64,000 bases of DNA from Calendula officinalis (taxonomy: Eukaryota; Streptophyta; Magnoliopsida; Asterales; Asteraceae): assembly GCA_963853835.1 (NCBI GenBank), contig OY970824.1, forward strand, positions 3,415,001 through 3,479,000, in the 5' to 3' direction. The translations under genes and the position numbers were made by a program. This document shows, piece after piece, positions 34,879 through 45,918 of this stretch; the first letter of the stretch is position 1; every line of letters begins with the position of its first letter. Under the pieces are notes generated by a model that was given only the letters and a program-made list of their open reading frames with translations, was not told the origin of the DNA and did not search any database.

Positions 34879-36093
34879 ATGGAAATTCTAGAGAAAAACC
34901 CTAATTCCAAAATTGAAAATGGTGAGGGTTGTGATAGTAATAGCAAGAAGAAACGAAAGAGGAACAAGAAGAAGAGTGAAGAGATAGAATCTAATTTGGA
35001 AGTTAATGAGAGTGAGAATGATAGAGCAACAGAGGTGAAACAGAAGAAGAAAAAGAAAAAAGAAAAGAAATCAAGTGAAGAAGAGGATAAAATAGAAACA
35101 AATGAAAATGAAGAAGAGACAAATGAAAATGAAACAAAGAAAATGAAGAAGGTGAAGAAAAGTGGTAATGAGACTGGGATTATGAGTAGTAACTCTTTTA
35201 CTACTTTGCCCTTATCTGAACCAACAATGAAAGCTATTATGGATATGGGATTTCAGTATATGACTCAGGTGAATTTCCAAATCGTTTCAGTTAAATTTGC
35301 AACAACTGGTATTTAAATTGTATATTATACTATATATTTAATAATCAGATTCAAGACAGAGGGATTCCTCCTCTTTTGGAAGGAAAAGATGTTCTTGGAG
35401 CTGCAAGAACAGGTTCTGGTAAAACCCTAGCTTTTATTGTACCAGCAGTTGAGCTGTTATATCATGCTCGTTTTGCTCCTAGAAATGGTACTGGTGTTGT
35501 TGTCATTTGTCCAACAAGAGAACTTGCAATACAGGTACACACATGCTCCTCCTTTTATTAATATTAATAATAATAATAATAATATATAAATGAATAAATA
35601 TTTTAAATATAATTTTTTATACAGACTCATGCAGTGGCGAAAGATATTCTCAAGTATCACTCACAGACACTGGGATTGGTTATTGGTGGGGCGGCCCGCA
35701 GAGGGGAAGCAGAGCGGATTGTGAAAGGAGTTAATTTATTGGTAGCTACTCCTGGCAGACTTCTTGATCATCTTCAAAATACCAAAGGCTTTATTTATAA
35801 AAATCTTAAGGTAAATTATCCTTTATTTATTTTATTTTTTTATTTTTTAACTCAAATTTTTGGTTTTGCAGTGCTTTGTGATTGATGAAGCTGATAGAAT
35901 ATTGGAAGCAAACTTTGAAGAAGAAATGAAGCAGATAATTAAAATTTTACCCAAGGTATGATCACTACCATATTCTAATTGTAATTTATTATTGGTTTTG
36001 AAATTTCAACTATACTGAGTTTTCAATAATGCACAGACAAGGCAAACTGCTCTCTTTTCTGCCACTCAGACACCCAAGGTACAATTTTAAATC

Positions 36094-36179
<86 letters not shown>

Positions 36180-37780
36180 TTTTATAATCTGTTATTTGAT
36201 GTTGGAATTTATTTTTCAGGTTGAGGATCTTGCACGGTTATCGTTTCAGAATAAGCCTGTGTATATTGATGTAGATGAAGGGAGGTCTAGGGTAAATAAA
36301 ATATTATCTATGATTTTTGTTTATATGAATGATATATTGTTAATATATGATATGGGTTTATTAAATGAATGTTTAGGTGACTAATGAAGGTTTGCAACAA
36401 GGTTATTGTGTGGTTCCAAGTGCAAAGAGATTTATTCTTCTGTACTCGTTTTTGAAAAGGAATCTTTCAAAAAAAGTGATGGTGTTCTTTTCTTCATGTA
36501 ATTCGGTTAAATATCATTCAGAACTTTTGACATATATTCAAGTCGATTGTTTTGATATTCATGGAAAGCAAAAGCAGCAGAAACGAACCTCCACATTTTT
36601 TGATTTCTGCAAAGCAGAAAAAGGAATATTGTTATGTACTGATGTTGCTGCTCGTGGTCTTGATATCCCTGCTGTGGTATTTTTCTATCTTTTTTAAGTC
36701 ATTTTCTTCTGTAGTTTTTTTGTAAACCACAGGGATCATTTTTGCAATTTACTCTGGTTGTGGTCCTTTTTTAGTATTTTAGATAATATATTTTTAACTT
36801 TTGGAATTTTATTTGCTTGTAGGACTGGATTGTGCAGTATGATCCCCCAGATGAACCAAAGGTAGGTCATATTACCTTTATCTCCTTTAATTCTTTTGTT
36901 ATTTTTTTGATTTTTTGATATTCATTGCTTGTCATGTAATTTCAGGAATATATTCATCGAGTGGGTCGAACTGCTCGTGGAGAAGGTGCAAAAGGGAATG
37001 CATTGCTTTTTCTTATCCCCGAAGAATTACAGTTTCTTCGCTACCTCAAGGTGTGTTGATATATACATACATACCTATATATATACCTATAATTTTTTCA
37101 TAAAATATTGAGTGGTTGGTATTGTAATAATATTAGGCTGCAAAAGTACCAGTTAAGGAGTATGAGTTTGATGAAAAGAAGATGGCTAATGTGCAGTCTC
37201 ACCTGGTATGTATTTGAGCACAAATTTACGTCAACTTGTTTAAAAATTAAAAAATATAGTTAAGGTATAAAAGACATGTACTGTTAATTTTTTAATATGT
37301 TTTATGCAGCATTAAAAAAAATACACTTTGGGAAACTTTCAACCAATTTATAAGTAAATGGATTGAAATTGTGACAATTGATATGTTTGTGGTGTTGATG
37401 CAGGAAAAATTGGTTGCTAACAACTATTACTTGAACAAATCTGCTAAAGATGCATACAGATCATACCTATTAGCTTATAATTCACATTCCATGAAGGACA
37501 TCTTTAATGTTCACCGTCTTGATATGCAGGTAACCAACTAACCATATTATATATATTTTTAATTTATCATAAACAATAATAACCGAATCAATAAAAATGT
37601 GAACAGGCGGTTGCAGCGTCATTCTGTTTTTCAAATCCTCCAAAGCTAAACCTGAACATAGACAGCAATGCATCAAAATTCAGGCAAAAAACACGTAAAA
37701 TTGACGGAAGAAGCCGAAATGGGTTTAGTGAAACTAATCCTTATGGCCGGAACGACAAAACCCAAATTGTAAGGTATTAA
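34879..37780 (+). CDS. RH27/RH51: DEAD-box RNA helicase, Has1/DDX18 type, complete (590 aa)
   Basis: Coding exons: 34879-35268, 35349-35534, 35625-35810, 35872-35955, 36037-36078, 36220-36291, 36377-36676, 36823-36861, 36946-37050, 37137-37205, 37404-37529, 37607-37780. A leader exon ends at 34610 with an intron to 34866. The first ~100 residues are lysine/glutamate-rich (nucleolar-type tail). Helicase motifs follow: AARTGSGKT (~148), PTRELAIQ, TPGRLLDH, DEAD (~259), SAT (~290), TDVAARGLDIP and HRVGRTARG (~437). The C-terminal part (EKLVANNYYLNKSAKDAYRS, FNVHRLD, VAASFCFSNPPK) is the Has1/DDX18-specific extension. The family acts in 40S and 60S ribosomal RNA maturation in the nucleolus. ATG at 34879 is the first in the exon. 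Arabidopsis has two paralogs; which one this matches is undecided. Confidence 0.95.
36098..36176. repeat. (TA)n microsatellite in helicase intron
   Basis: An uninterrupted run of about 39 TA units inside the intron after the SAT-motif exon. Likely length-polymorphic. Confidence 0.95.
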
Positions 37781-38790
37781 TTACCAATTTCCAATTTTGT
37801 TTCAGTCTATGTTTTTACTACATTTCTGAGTATTATTATTGCACTCACTGGTCAACTCTGTAGCTTTTTTGGAGAACATTTACCATTATTATCATATTTA
37901 TTGAATTGAATGTGGGTCCATTTTGTTTAGCTCTGAATGCTATGTAATTTATCTTGACTTTACTATGCCAATTGGGGCATATTACTACCTTTGGATAATG
38001 CGCATTAGAAAGTTATCGCATTTTGTATCCATTAATATAAAAATATTCATAATTAACAACTACAAGTTTCCAAACTACTGTTTAAATAAGAGTCGATGCG
38101 AATAATAAAAATATTTTGTGTTTTTCATATAAAATTAAAGAAAATAACAACGATAATCCTTATGCTATATTCCATAAGTTTTTATCAAAAGAAAGAAAAG
38201 AAGGTAAGATTTATAAGAGAATTGAAGAGATCTTTAGAAGAAAATATTTATAAAATTTATGAAAGAAATCTTAACAAGAACTACTTTCGTCTTCTGTTAT
38301 TATCATTTAAAAAATATTCCAAATTACGAAACTTCTTCGCATTTCTTTTTTCTCTATGTTTGGATATATATTGAAAACCTGTACACTAATCAACAACAAT
38401 CTCTACGTTTTAGGTGTAATTCCATAGTTAATAATTTTTTTTAAATTATTTATAATGACAATCTTTGAGACTGTTAATTATAAGTCATTATATGTATTAG
38501 AAAGTTATATTTTTATTAATAGATAAGTGACATCTAAAATGCAGAGATGATTGTAGATTTATGTACAAATTATAATTATAATCCTTTTATAAAAAACTCA
38601 CTGTTATCATTAAAATCCTAATAAAAATATTATTTTCTGATGAATGTATTCATTAGTTAAATAAATAAAAATGGAAAAAAGGAAAACCGTAATATTGCAT
38701 CCTATTATCGTTACCAGATAAGGAAAACCCCATCAGAAAAGCACAATACAGATGCTTAAACCCTAACTACTATCTCCACCACCACCATTC
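37781..38790. other. Helicase 3' flank and FLN1 promoter
   Basis: AT-rich. A telo-box (AAACCCTAA) at 38758-38766 lies 25 bp before the FLN1 start codon. No further gene seen. Confidence 0.5.
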
Positions 38791-40277
38791 ATGACGATTC
38801 TTCAGATCATTCCTTCACCGCCATCTTTTCGTTATTCAACAAGCTTCCGTTCCTTGCCCAGAATTTACATACCTAGAGCTTCCATTAATGGTGACCACTC
38901 TGTCTCCTCCCCACCGAAACCCGCTCCCCGTGGCCGGAAAAAGTCCACAACAAGCAAAAAATCCACTCGCACAACTAAACCAGAATCAGAATCAAACAAA
39001 ATTGAAAAATCAGAAGAAGAATTTGACACTTTCGATGACGGAATTGATTCCTACGACGACCCTCCCTTAATTTGCTGCTTCGGAGCTGCACAGAAGGAAT
39101 TCGTCCCAACAGTTAGGGTTTCCGATCAGCAAATGCATCCAGACATATACTCAGAGTGGAAGATGCTGCAATGGGACCCGCCGGAGTTTGCTAGGGCACC
39201 AGGTGGACCGCCGTCGAATGTAGCGATTGCACATGTCCGGCTTGGAGGCAGGGCAGCATTCATGGGGAAGATAGGTGGTGATGATTTTGGTCAGCAATTG
39301 CTTTTGATGATGAATAAGGAGAATGTACAGACTAGAGGTGTGAAAATTGATGAATTTGGGAAAACTGGTTGTGCTAAAATGAAAATTACTTTTGATGGTA
39401 AAGGGAAGATGAAAGCTGAAACGGTTACAGAAGCAGCTGAGGATTCTTTGATGAGTTCCGAATTGAATCTTTCAGTGCTCAAAGAGGTACCATTTTTGTT
39501 GATAAAATACTCATAATTACATCATTCATGATGTATTTCCATAAATTGTTTTCATTTTGATTATAATTTTTTGCAAATCAGGCGAGAATATTCCACTTCA
39601 ACTCAGAAGTCCTTACATCCGAAACAATGCACACCACCTTATTTAAAGCAATCTCATTTTCTAAAAAGTTTGGCAGCCTTATCTTCTTCGACATGAATCT
39701 CCCATTACCACTATGGAAATCACGTCACGAGACAATAAAAATAATAAGAAAAGCATGGGAACAATCCGACATAATTGAAGTTAGCAAACAAGAACTCGAG
39801 TTCCTTCTAGATGAACACTACCACGAAAGAAGAAGAAATTATGAAGCTCAATATTATGCAGAATCACACGATGACACAAGAGAAAAAGGGAAAGATTATT
39901 ACCATTACACACGTGAAGAAATCGCGCCTTTATGGCATGATAAATTGAAGTTTTTGTTCGTGACAGATGGCACGCTTAGGATACATTATTATTCACCATT
40001 GTTTGATGGTGTTGTGGTGGGAACAGAGGATGTTTTGATTACGCCTTTTACTTGTGATAGAACGGGTTCGGGTGATGCAGTTGTTGCAGGGATTATGAGG
40101 AAATTGATGAGTCATCCTGAGATGTTTGAGAATGAAGATGTTCTTGAAAGACAGTTGAGGTTTGCAATTGCTGCTGGGATTATATCTCAGTGGACAATTG
40201 GGGCGGTTAGAGGTTTTCCAACTGAAAGTGCTACTCAGAATTTGAAAGAACAGGTTTATGTGCCTTCCATGTGGTAA
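38791..40277 (+). CDS. FLN1: Fructokinase-like protein FLN1 (plastid), two exons, 463 aa
   Basis: Exons 38791-39486 and 39582-40277, in frame. The N-terminus is S/R/P-rich with few acids (plastid transit peptide), then a lysine/serine-rich and acidic linker. The pfkB fold follows: PPLICCFGAAQKEFVP, APGGPPSNVAIAHVRLGGRA (~138), KIGGDDFG, FHFNSEVL, FFDMNLPLPLW, and the nucleotide/catalytic motif DRTGSGDAV (~391), ending GAVRGFPTESATQNLKEQVY. FLN1 is a component of the plastid-encoded RNA polymerase complex (PAP6 in Arabidopsis) needed for chloroplast gene expression. In the catalytic motif the usual GAGD is GSGD, consistent with a protein retained for structure rather than sugar phosphorylation. 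The close relative FLN2 is longer and less similar in these motifs. Confidence 0.93.
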
Positions 40278-42030
40278 TGGTTTTGTTAAGATTGTAGCTT
40301 TTGTTCGTTTTGGGTTAGTTTAGATTAAGTTCGGTTGGTTCATTTGGTGTTAGTTTAGGTTGTTGTATGGTTTATTGTTGTAATTTATGTGTTTTTTGAA
40401 ATAGAAAACCGGAAATGTTATTATGATTATATTTTATATCAAAGCCAAGAAAATATGCAAAAAGTTGTCATGATTACCTCCTTATTTGACTTTATATTGA
40501 ATGTTGATTATTACTTGTTCCTTTAACTTATTTTTACCTTGTAATAAAAACCCATTGTGGCACTGACTTGATTCATAGGATTTCACCTAACTTGCTCTAC
40601 GGTTTTAAGGTTAAGTTGGATCATTAACTATATAAGTAACAGATATTGTTTTGATTTTCTATGATTCAAGGGTGCAATTGTTGGATTACACAACGGGAAT
40701 TATAAGTTGTAAAGGTAAGGACTACTACTATACTCGGTTTTGAAAATATCTTGTTCACATCTCCAGCCAACTCTTTCCATCCCTTTGACCTTGACAAAGT
40801 TGTTTTTGAGGGTGTGCGACCGCACTGACTCCTAAAAATTTTCATCAAAAATTATGGTCAAAATCAATCAACTTTTTTGGACCATTTTGGCTACTATAGT
40901 AATTTTCTCTAAAAATAAAAATAACCTGTTTTAGGGCCTCTAAACTTTCATGATGTTGTTTTACTAAAATTCTTGTTAGTTAACATACACATAAAGATGT
41001 ATCGTTTAACTTTACAGGTTACAAAAATACTAGCAGTCAATTTCCAGCTCAATATACTGCAGCTGTAAAGTACAGCAAGTGAAGACTCATACCTATACAT
41101 ATACACATACATACGTACACACATGCTTAATACATCATATTACTGATTTCTATACAAAAATATTAAAATTGCAGCTGTTAAAAACAAGTCAACAAATATT
41201 AATGACTCTTTCTTTTTAGATAAACCGGGTCATTTAAGTTAGGTGCAGCAAAGATAAAAAGCCAAATGCAAATTTACACTTTCATCCTTTTAAGATCTCT
41301 AAAAACACAATCAGCCCTTCATTTACTCTTTTCTTGCACGCATGCTTCCATACAGATGATTTCCCTTTTATAGATATAAAGTGGTGTTTCATGATTATAT
41401 TTACAGAATCTATACTAATATTTTATTAATTTATTCTTGCCAAAATAAAAATAATGATAAAATATCAGAAGACTCCAAAATATGTAACAAGTTTTTCTTC
41501 TAAAGATGAAATAGATAAGGTCTAGTTAACAATTATTACTTTCTATCAAAAAAGAACAGGCGTGCAGTGGAATTCCCACTTGCTCTCATACAAGTTATCA
41601 TTACATTATACAAAAGAATATTTGTATACTTCTATTTTTTATCTTCACAATATGTAATTTAACGAACATTTCATAAAGATACAATAGTTATGATTGTAAT
41701 AATATAACTTTATAATTAATTATTTATAAATTCTATTTCAAAAGGCGCAACAGAACCAGCAACACTGAATCCGATAGTAATTCTATAGAAGAAAATAAAG
41801 CACATAAATTCAAATTACCTACAATTAGAAACGACACAAAAACGGATGAATCTGATCACTTGATATCTAGGAATGAAAATTAAACATATTAAGTTTTTAA
41901 AAATTCAGATTAGCTACAATCAGTACACACTAAAAAGAAGAAATTACATGCACTGAATAAGTTACTAAATGTAAAAAAATCTAAAAAAGAAAACTAACCT
42001 TTTACAACAGACAACATCTGACTGAATTTG
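40278..42030. other. Intergenic DNA between convergent FLN1 and SUVH genes
   Basis: AT-rich 3' flanks of both genes. At 41408 the words A-TCTATACTAATATT resemble a Helitron 5' end but no partner was found. No gene seen. Confidence 0.45.
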
Positions 42031-44097
42031 CTAGTAAAAGTAACCTTTGCATTTGGATGATCCACACAAACACTTCTTTTTTTGTGGTCCAATTTCCTCA
42101 GATTGTGGAATTCCATAATTAAATGTTAATTCATCCAATGGAGGAATGTGTTTAATTGCATAAAATCCAACATGAACATACGATTCTGATTCATTTTCAC
42201 GCAAAATCGGCTGCCAATACACATTAGGTGAGCAACTATGGTTCATAAACCGACCCACATTTCCTTTATTTTTGGCACTGACAATTACTGGAAACGGGGC
42301 CTTTACGGGCTCGTCAGTAGGAACGGGCTCCAACGGGTCATATATCCGGGTCGAATCAAATATGTAATCATCATCACTATCAGTTACATTTTGCAACACT
42401 TCGCCTGCATACTCACATATAAAAGCTCCAGCCCGTATAGGATCCCAAGACCTAAGTCCCCAGCCCTTATTCTTGGTTCTAAACACTTCTAAACGAAGTT
42501 TCAGGCCCGTTTGGGAAATTCGGTTTCTGCAAGTAACAGGGCATAAACAAGAAGGCCCGCATTCATGAATCAACAAATTATGACTCAGCAGAACGCCAGC
42601 TGTCGAATAAGGAAGATAACCGCCGTTTCTTTCTACACACGGGCAGTTAGTTGCAGGCTGACATCCATTAGAGCATCTACAGCTTGAAGATTTAGAAGAC
42701 ATATACGGGTTTAAACACTTGAGAGTAGGAGAATAAGTAAAATAAGCGGGCCCTTTTTCATCATCCACATCGTTTACAAGACAAATGGGCAGATTTTCAG
42801 CGCCCGAAGTGAGATCGGGCAGGATAACCCCGACCCGTGTAGTAACACCGTCTCTCCACTGCTGAATTGACTTCCATAACATAAACCCTTCGGGTTGGCC
42901 CGTGACCCGAATCAATTTGTATTTAAAAACATTGCAACCCGATTTCCCCTTTTCGATCCAAGATTCGTGGATTTTGTATAACCCGTCATAAACGTATATT
43001 TTGCCCGTTTGATGTGTTCCATCTTTTAGCCCGCGAACAACCCGTACCTCATTACCTCGATGTAAACTTTTTTCCAGAGCAAGATTACCTCTTTCAAGCT
43101 TTTGATCCATAACTAACTTATCATTTCTTTGAACACCACCTTGACCACTATAAATCAAAACTTCACCATCATCTCCATCATCTTCATAACCGCCAGATGA
43201 AACGATACTAACCGCAACGGGCTCTTCATCGCCACTAACTTTAAAACTTAAATAATCAATTCCCGCCATAATCGGAGCATGCAAGCCCGCTAAACACAAC
43301 TCCATTCGGAAAAAGAAAACATCACCAATGTTGACACCTGGCACTGCACCGACCCGTCTTCTGGTATTGGCCCGGGCTCCTTTATTCATCAAGATTGTAC
43401 CTGATCTCAAATCGGCCCGTCTTGATATACCGGGTATAACTCCCTTTGCATCATCAAGCTGCATGATTTTTCTCCTGAGTAAGTTATAAACCATAACCAC
43501 ACGTTGAACCAGATCATGATCACTGTCTGCTTGAAGAGACGTGTTGATATCCACAAGATTAAAAGATTTCAAAAGATGGTTAACTAACGGGTCGATATCA
43601 ACTTCAGAATTAGATACAGCTACTGCTTGTGGGCCCTTGATGATTTTACGGGCTTTTCGTTTTCGTTTGATGACATCACTTCTATCTTCTGTATCGATAG
43701 TGAACCCGTTTTCATAACCATCATCTTGCGGTTCATGATTATTAGAGCCTTTTGGTCTCCCTCTGACAGGAACACCATTAGTTGGTGCTGAGGTTGGTGT
43801 TCTAAAGGAATTTAATGGGACTGGTGATGGGATAGTGTTAAATGATGTTTCCTTATCGGGTTCGTTGACTTGTTTCGGGGGCTCGTTTGGGGCAAAAATG
43901 GGGAAAAATTGTGAAGCACCAGGGGGGAACGGGCCAGTTGGACAAACAAATGCAAATGGTAGTGATTGTGGGGTTGCATGTGAAGCTGCTTGTGATGGAA
44001 AAATTGGAACAATACATCTCAATGGCTTAACAATCAAAACCCTAGTTTTGTCAATAGTACCAGGAGGAACTGAATCCGAACCTAAATTGTCTTCCAT
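42031..44097 (-). CDS. SUVH: SUVH-type histone H3K9 methyltransferase, single-exon CDS (688 aa)
   Basis: The N-terminus is proline-rich and low complexity with an AT-hook (RGRPKGSNN). An SRA/YDG domain follows (~217-405; GVIPGISRRADLRSG, GIDYLS, SGQGG, YVYDGLYKI), which in this family binds methylated DNA. Then pre-SET cysteine clusters (SSCRCSNGCQ, NCPCVERNGG, CGPSCLCPVTCRNR), SET (KGWGLRSWD, ICEYAGEVL, NHSCSPN, LTFNYG) and post-SET (CLCGSSKCKGYFY). The intronless coding region and domain order fit the SUVH1/SUVH3 branch, whose Arabidopsis members read DNA methylation. MEDNLGSDS was chosen as the start over an ATG five codons upstream. The leader probably contains an intron with donor CTAGAG/GTAAAG near 44551. 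Confidence 0.93.
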   Translation of the reverse strand: MEDNLGSDSVPPGTIDKTRVLIVKPLRCIVPIFPSQAASHATPQSLPFAFVCPTGPFPPGASQFFPIFAPNEPPKQVNEPDKETSFNTIPSPVPLNSFRTPTSAPTNGVPVRGRPKGSNNHEPQDDGYENGFTIDTEDRSDVIKRKRKARKIIKGPQAVAVSNSEVDIDPLVNHLLKSFNLVDINTSLQADSDHDLVQRVVMVYNLLRRKIMQLDDAKGVIPGISRRADLRSGTILMNKGARANTRRRVGAVPGVNIGDVFFFRMELCLAGLHAPIMAGIDYLSFKVSGDEEPVAVSIVSSGGYEDDGDDGEVLIYSGQGGVQRNDKLVMDQKLERGNLALEKSLHRGNEVRVVRGLKDGTHQTGKIYVYDGLYKIHESWIEKGKSGCNVFKYKLIRVTGQPEGFMLWKSIQQWRDGVTTRVGVILPDLTSGAENLPICLVNDVDDEKGPAYFTYSPTLKCLNPYMSSKSSSCRCSNGCQPATNCPCVERNGGYLPYSTAGVLLSHNLLIHECGPSCLCPVTCRNRISQTGLKLRLEVFRTKNKGWGLRSWDPIRAGAFICEYAGEVLQNVTDSDDDYIFDSTRIYDPLEPVPTDEPVKAPFPVIVSAKNKGNVGRFMNHSCSPNVYWQPILRENESESYVHVGFYAIKHIPPLDELTFNYGIPQSEEIGPQKKKCLCGSSKCKGYFY

Positions 44098-45279
44098 TAA
44101 TCTCAATAACACACACTCAGTCTTCGAATTTCAACAAACTAATATCTTCCAAATAAAACCACAATTACCCAAAGATAAACAGAGAATACATTCAAAATTA
44201 ACCATATAACTCCAAAAGGTGCAAACTCGGACCACAATTATTTCTTTAACTGTCCTCCTGAAACATGCAAGTGTAAATCTAAGTTTAAATAGCAATCCGG
44301 ATCTAGCTTTAGGAGATTTAACCTATAGAAACACGAAAAAAAAAACCCTAGAACACGTTAAAACCCTCAGCAGTAAGCACGAACTAACAAAGTTAACATA
44401 ATATCTAAGCTACAAAGATCTGAAATGAATTACGAACCGATGATCTGTGAATTTGCAAACGACAACATGAAATAGAATTGATGTATTTCGAATAAGAAGT
44501 TGAATGAAAAGCTATTGAGATCTAAGAATCGAGAGATTACTTTACCTCTAGTTTTGTTTTGCTTGCTTGACGGAGAGTGTAAGTTCCGGCGGAAATTTGT
44601 TTGGAAAGTAATCCAAGGAACTGCGCAGAGATCGATTTTACATCTATTTTGATTTTTTAATTTTAATTTTAATTTTAATTTTTTTACATTTAAGATATAC
44701 TTGGTTCACACTTCACAACCTAATCAACAACCAATTAAACAAAATAGTATTAATTTTTTACTTATAGAAATTAGGGGTGTTTGTTATTTATGAGTTTTAT
44801 CCAAATTAAATTGGTTAAAATTAAAATTAAACCGTCTAAATTATCTTAAAACCCAAATCAATTTAAACTAAATTAAAATTCAGTTGATACCGTTTTACAA
44901 TTCAGTTTATTTTCATATTATTTATATCATAACATCCATATCCATATGAAAGTATAAAATGGCAATGATAATAAACTTGAGTTCTACAATTATGAATTTA
45001 TTAACTATTCAATTTATCAATCAATTTACTAAATTAATAAAATAAGAAGAATTTGAAAATGTCCTTCATATATAAACGATATTAAGAGTATCAACTATAA
45101 TGATGAGGTTGAGTGGCTAACTTTCATTGTGTTATATAAACCAAAATTTATGGAAGGTTATTAAAATTATAATATGAAAATGATGTAAGTCGAGACTATT
45201 TACTAACTTAATATTTAAGAAATGGTACAATATAACATGAGACAGAACTTGTATCATATCAATACGAAGCTAATACTTA
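44098..45279. other. SUVH leader and upstream region
   Basis: Includes the likely leader exon and intron (44551-44600) and AT-rich DNA to the Helitron. No additional gene seen. Confidence 0.5.
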
Positions 45280-45918
45280 TCCTACCCTATATATGAGGCC
45301 TAAATTTGAAAAGGGTTTGACACCATGGCAATTCCAAGCATTCCTATTCGTTCATAATGCCACTTGGAATTCCCTGATTGGTCCACGTCATTTGCACTAA
45401 TACAAACGAATCTGGTACAGCTTACGGTCTACATTCATACGCTCCATATACGGCAAACGAATCTGGTACGGCTTACGGTCTACATTCATATGCTCCATAT
45501 ACGGCTTCCTACATACAAGGAAACAAATAAATAACTATTTAAAAGATCCTACATACAATGAAACAAATAAATATTTAAATACGACTTCCTACATACAAGG
45601 AAACAAATAAATAACTATTCAGAAGTGATACACGACTCAATATAATTTCCATAAAACCGGCATTCTATGATTACGGCATAAAAAGCTGGATTGTGCAACG
45701 GAACCAGACTTCAGATATTACGGATTACGACATAAAAAGCTGGATTCTTCATTTAATAAAATGCCCGTGTAACATTTCTTCATTTACCTTTTTTTGTACA
45801 AAATCATCATCACATCTATCGATTATTATGTCATTTAGAAATATATAAAGTTTTTGGACATTTTTCTACATACTAAAATTTACAGTATACCCGCCCATCG
45901 GGCGGGTTTTGTAGCTAG
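45280..45918 (+). mobile_element. Complete non-autonomous Helitron, 639 bp
   Basis: It begins TCCTACCCTATATATGAG after an A and ends CTAG followed by T, the A/T insertion dinucleotide of Helitrons. Just inside the 3' end is a near-ideal hairpin, ACCCGCCC-ATC-GGGCGGGT (45889-45907), 7 bp before CTAG. The last ~150 bp resemble sequence after the helicase remnant at 8152, and the first ~140 bp resemble 2237-2380. No coding. Internal duplications: a ~45-bp block (TTACGGTCTACATTCATA) twice, TCCTACATACAA-GAAACAAATAA three times, and CATAAAAAGCTGGATT twice. Confidence 0.88.

Noticed and set aside
36094..36384. Open frame starting with a run of Ile-Tyr repeats
   Set aside because: It is a translation of the (TA)n microsatellite plus the true helicase exon.
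38096..38444. Lys/Tyr-rich frames between the helicase and FLN1
   Set aside because: AT-rich sequence with no splice signals or family pattern; likely noncoding.
42238..42492. Plus-strand open frames over the SUVH gene
   Set aside because: They are antisense to the conserved SET region and have no family resemblance.
41408..45918. Helitron carrying the entire SUVH gene from a TCTATACTAATATT start at 41409 to the 3' end at 45918
   Set aside because: A closer 5' end at 45280 matches a second copy at 2237, so the small element explains the 3' end; the word at 41409 is probably chance.
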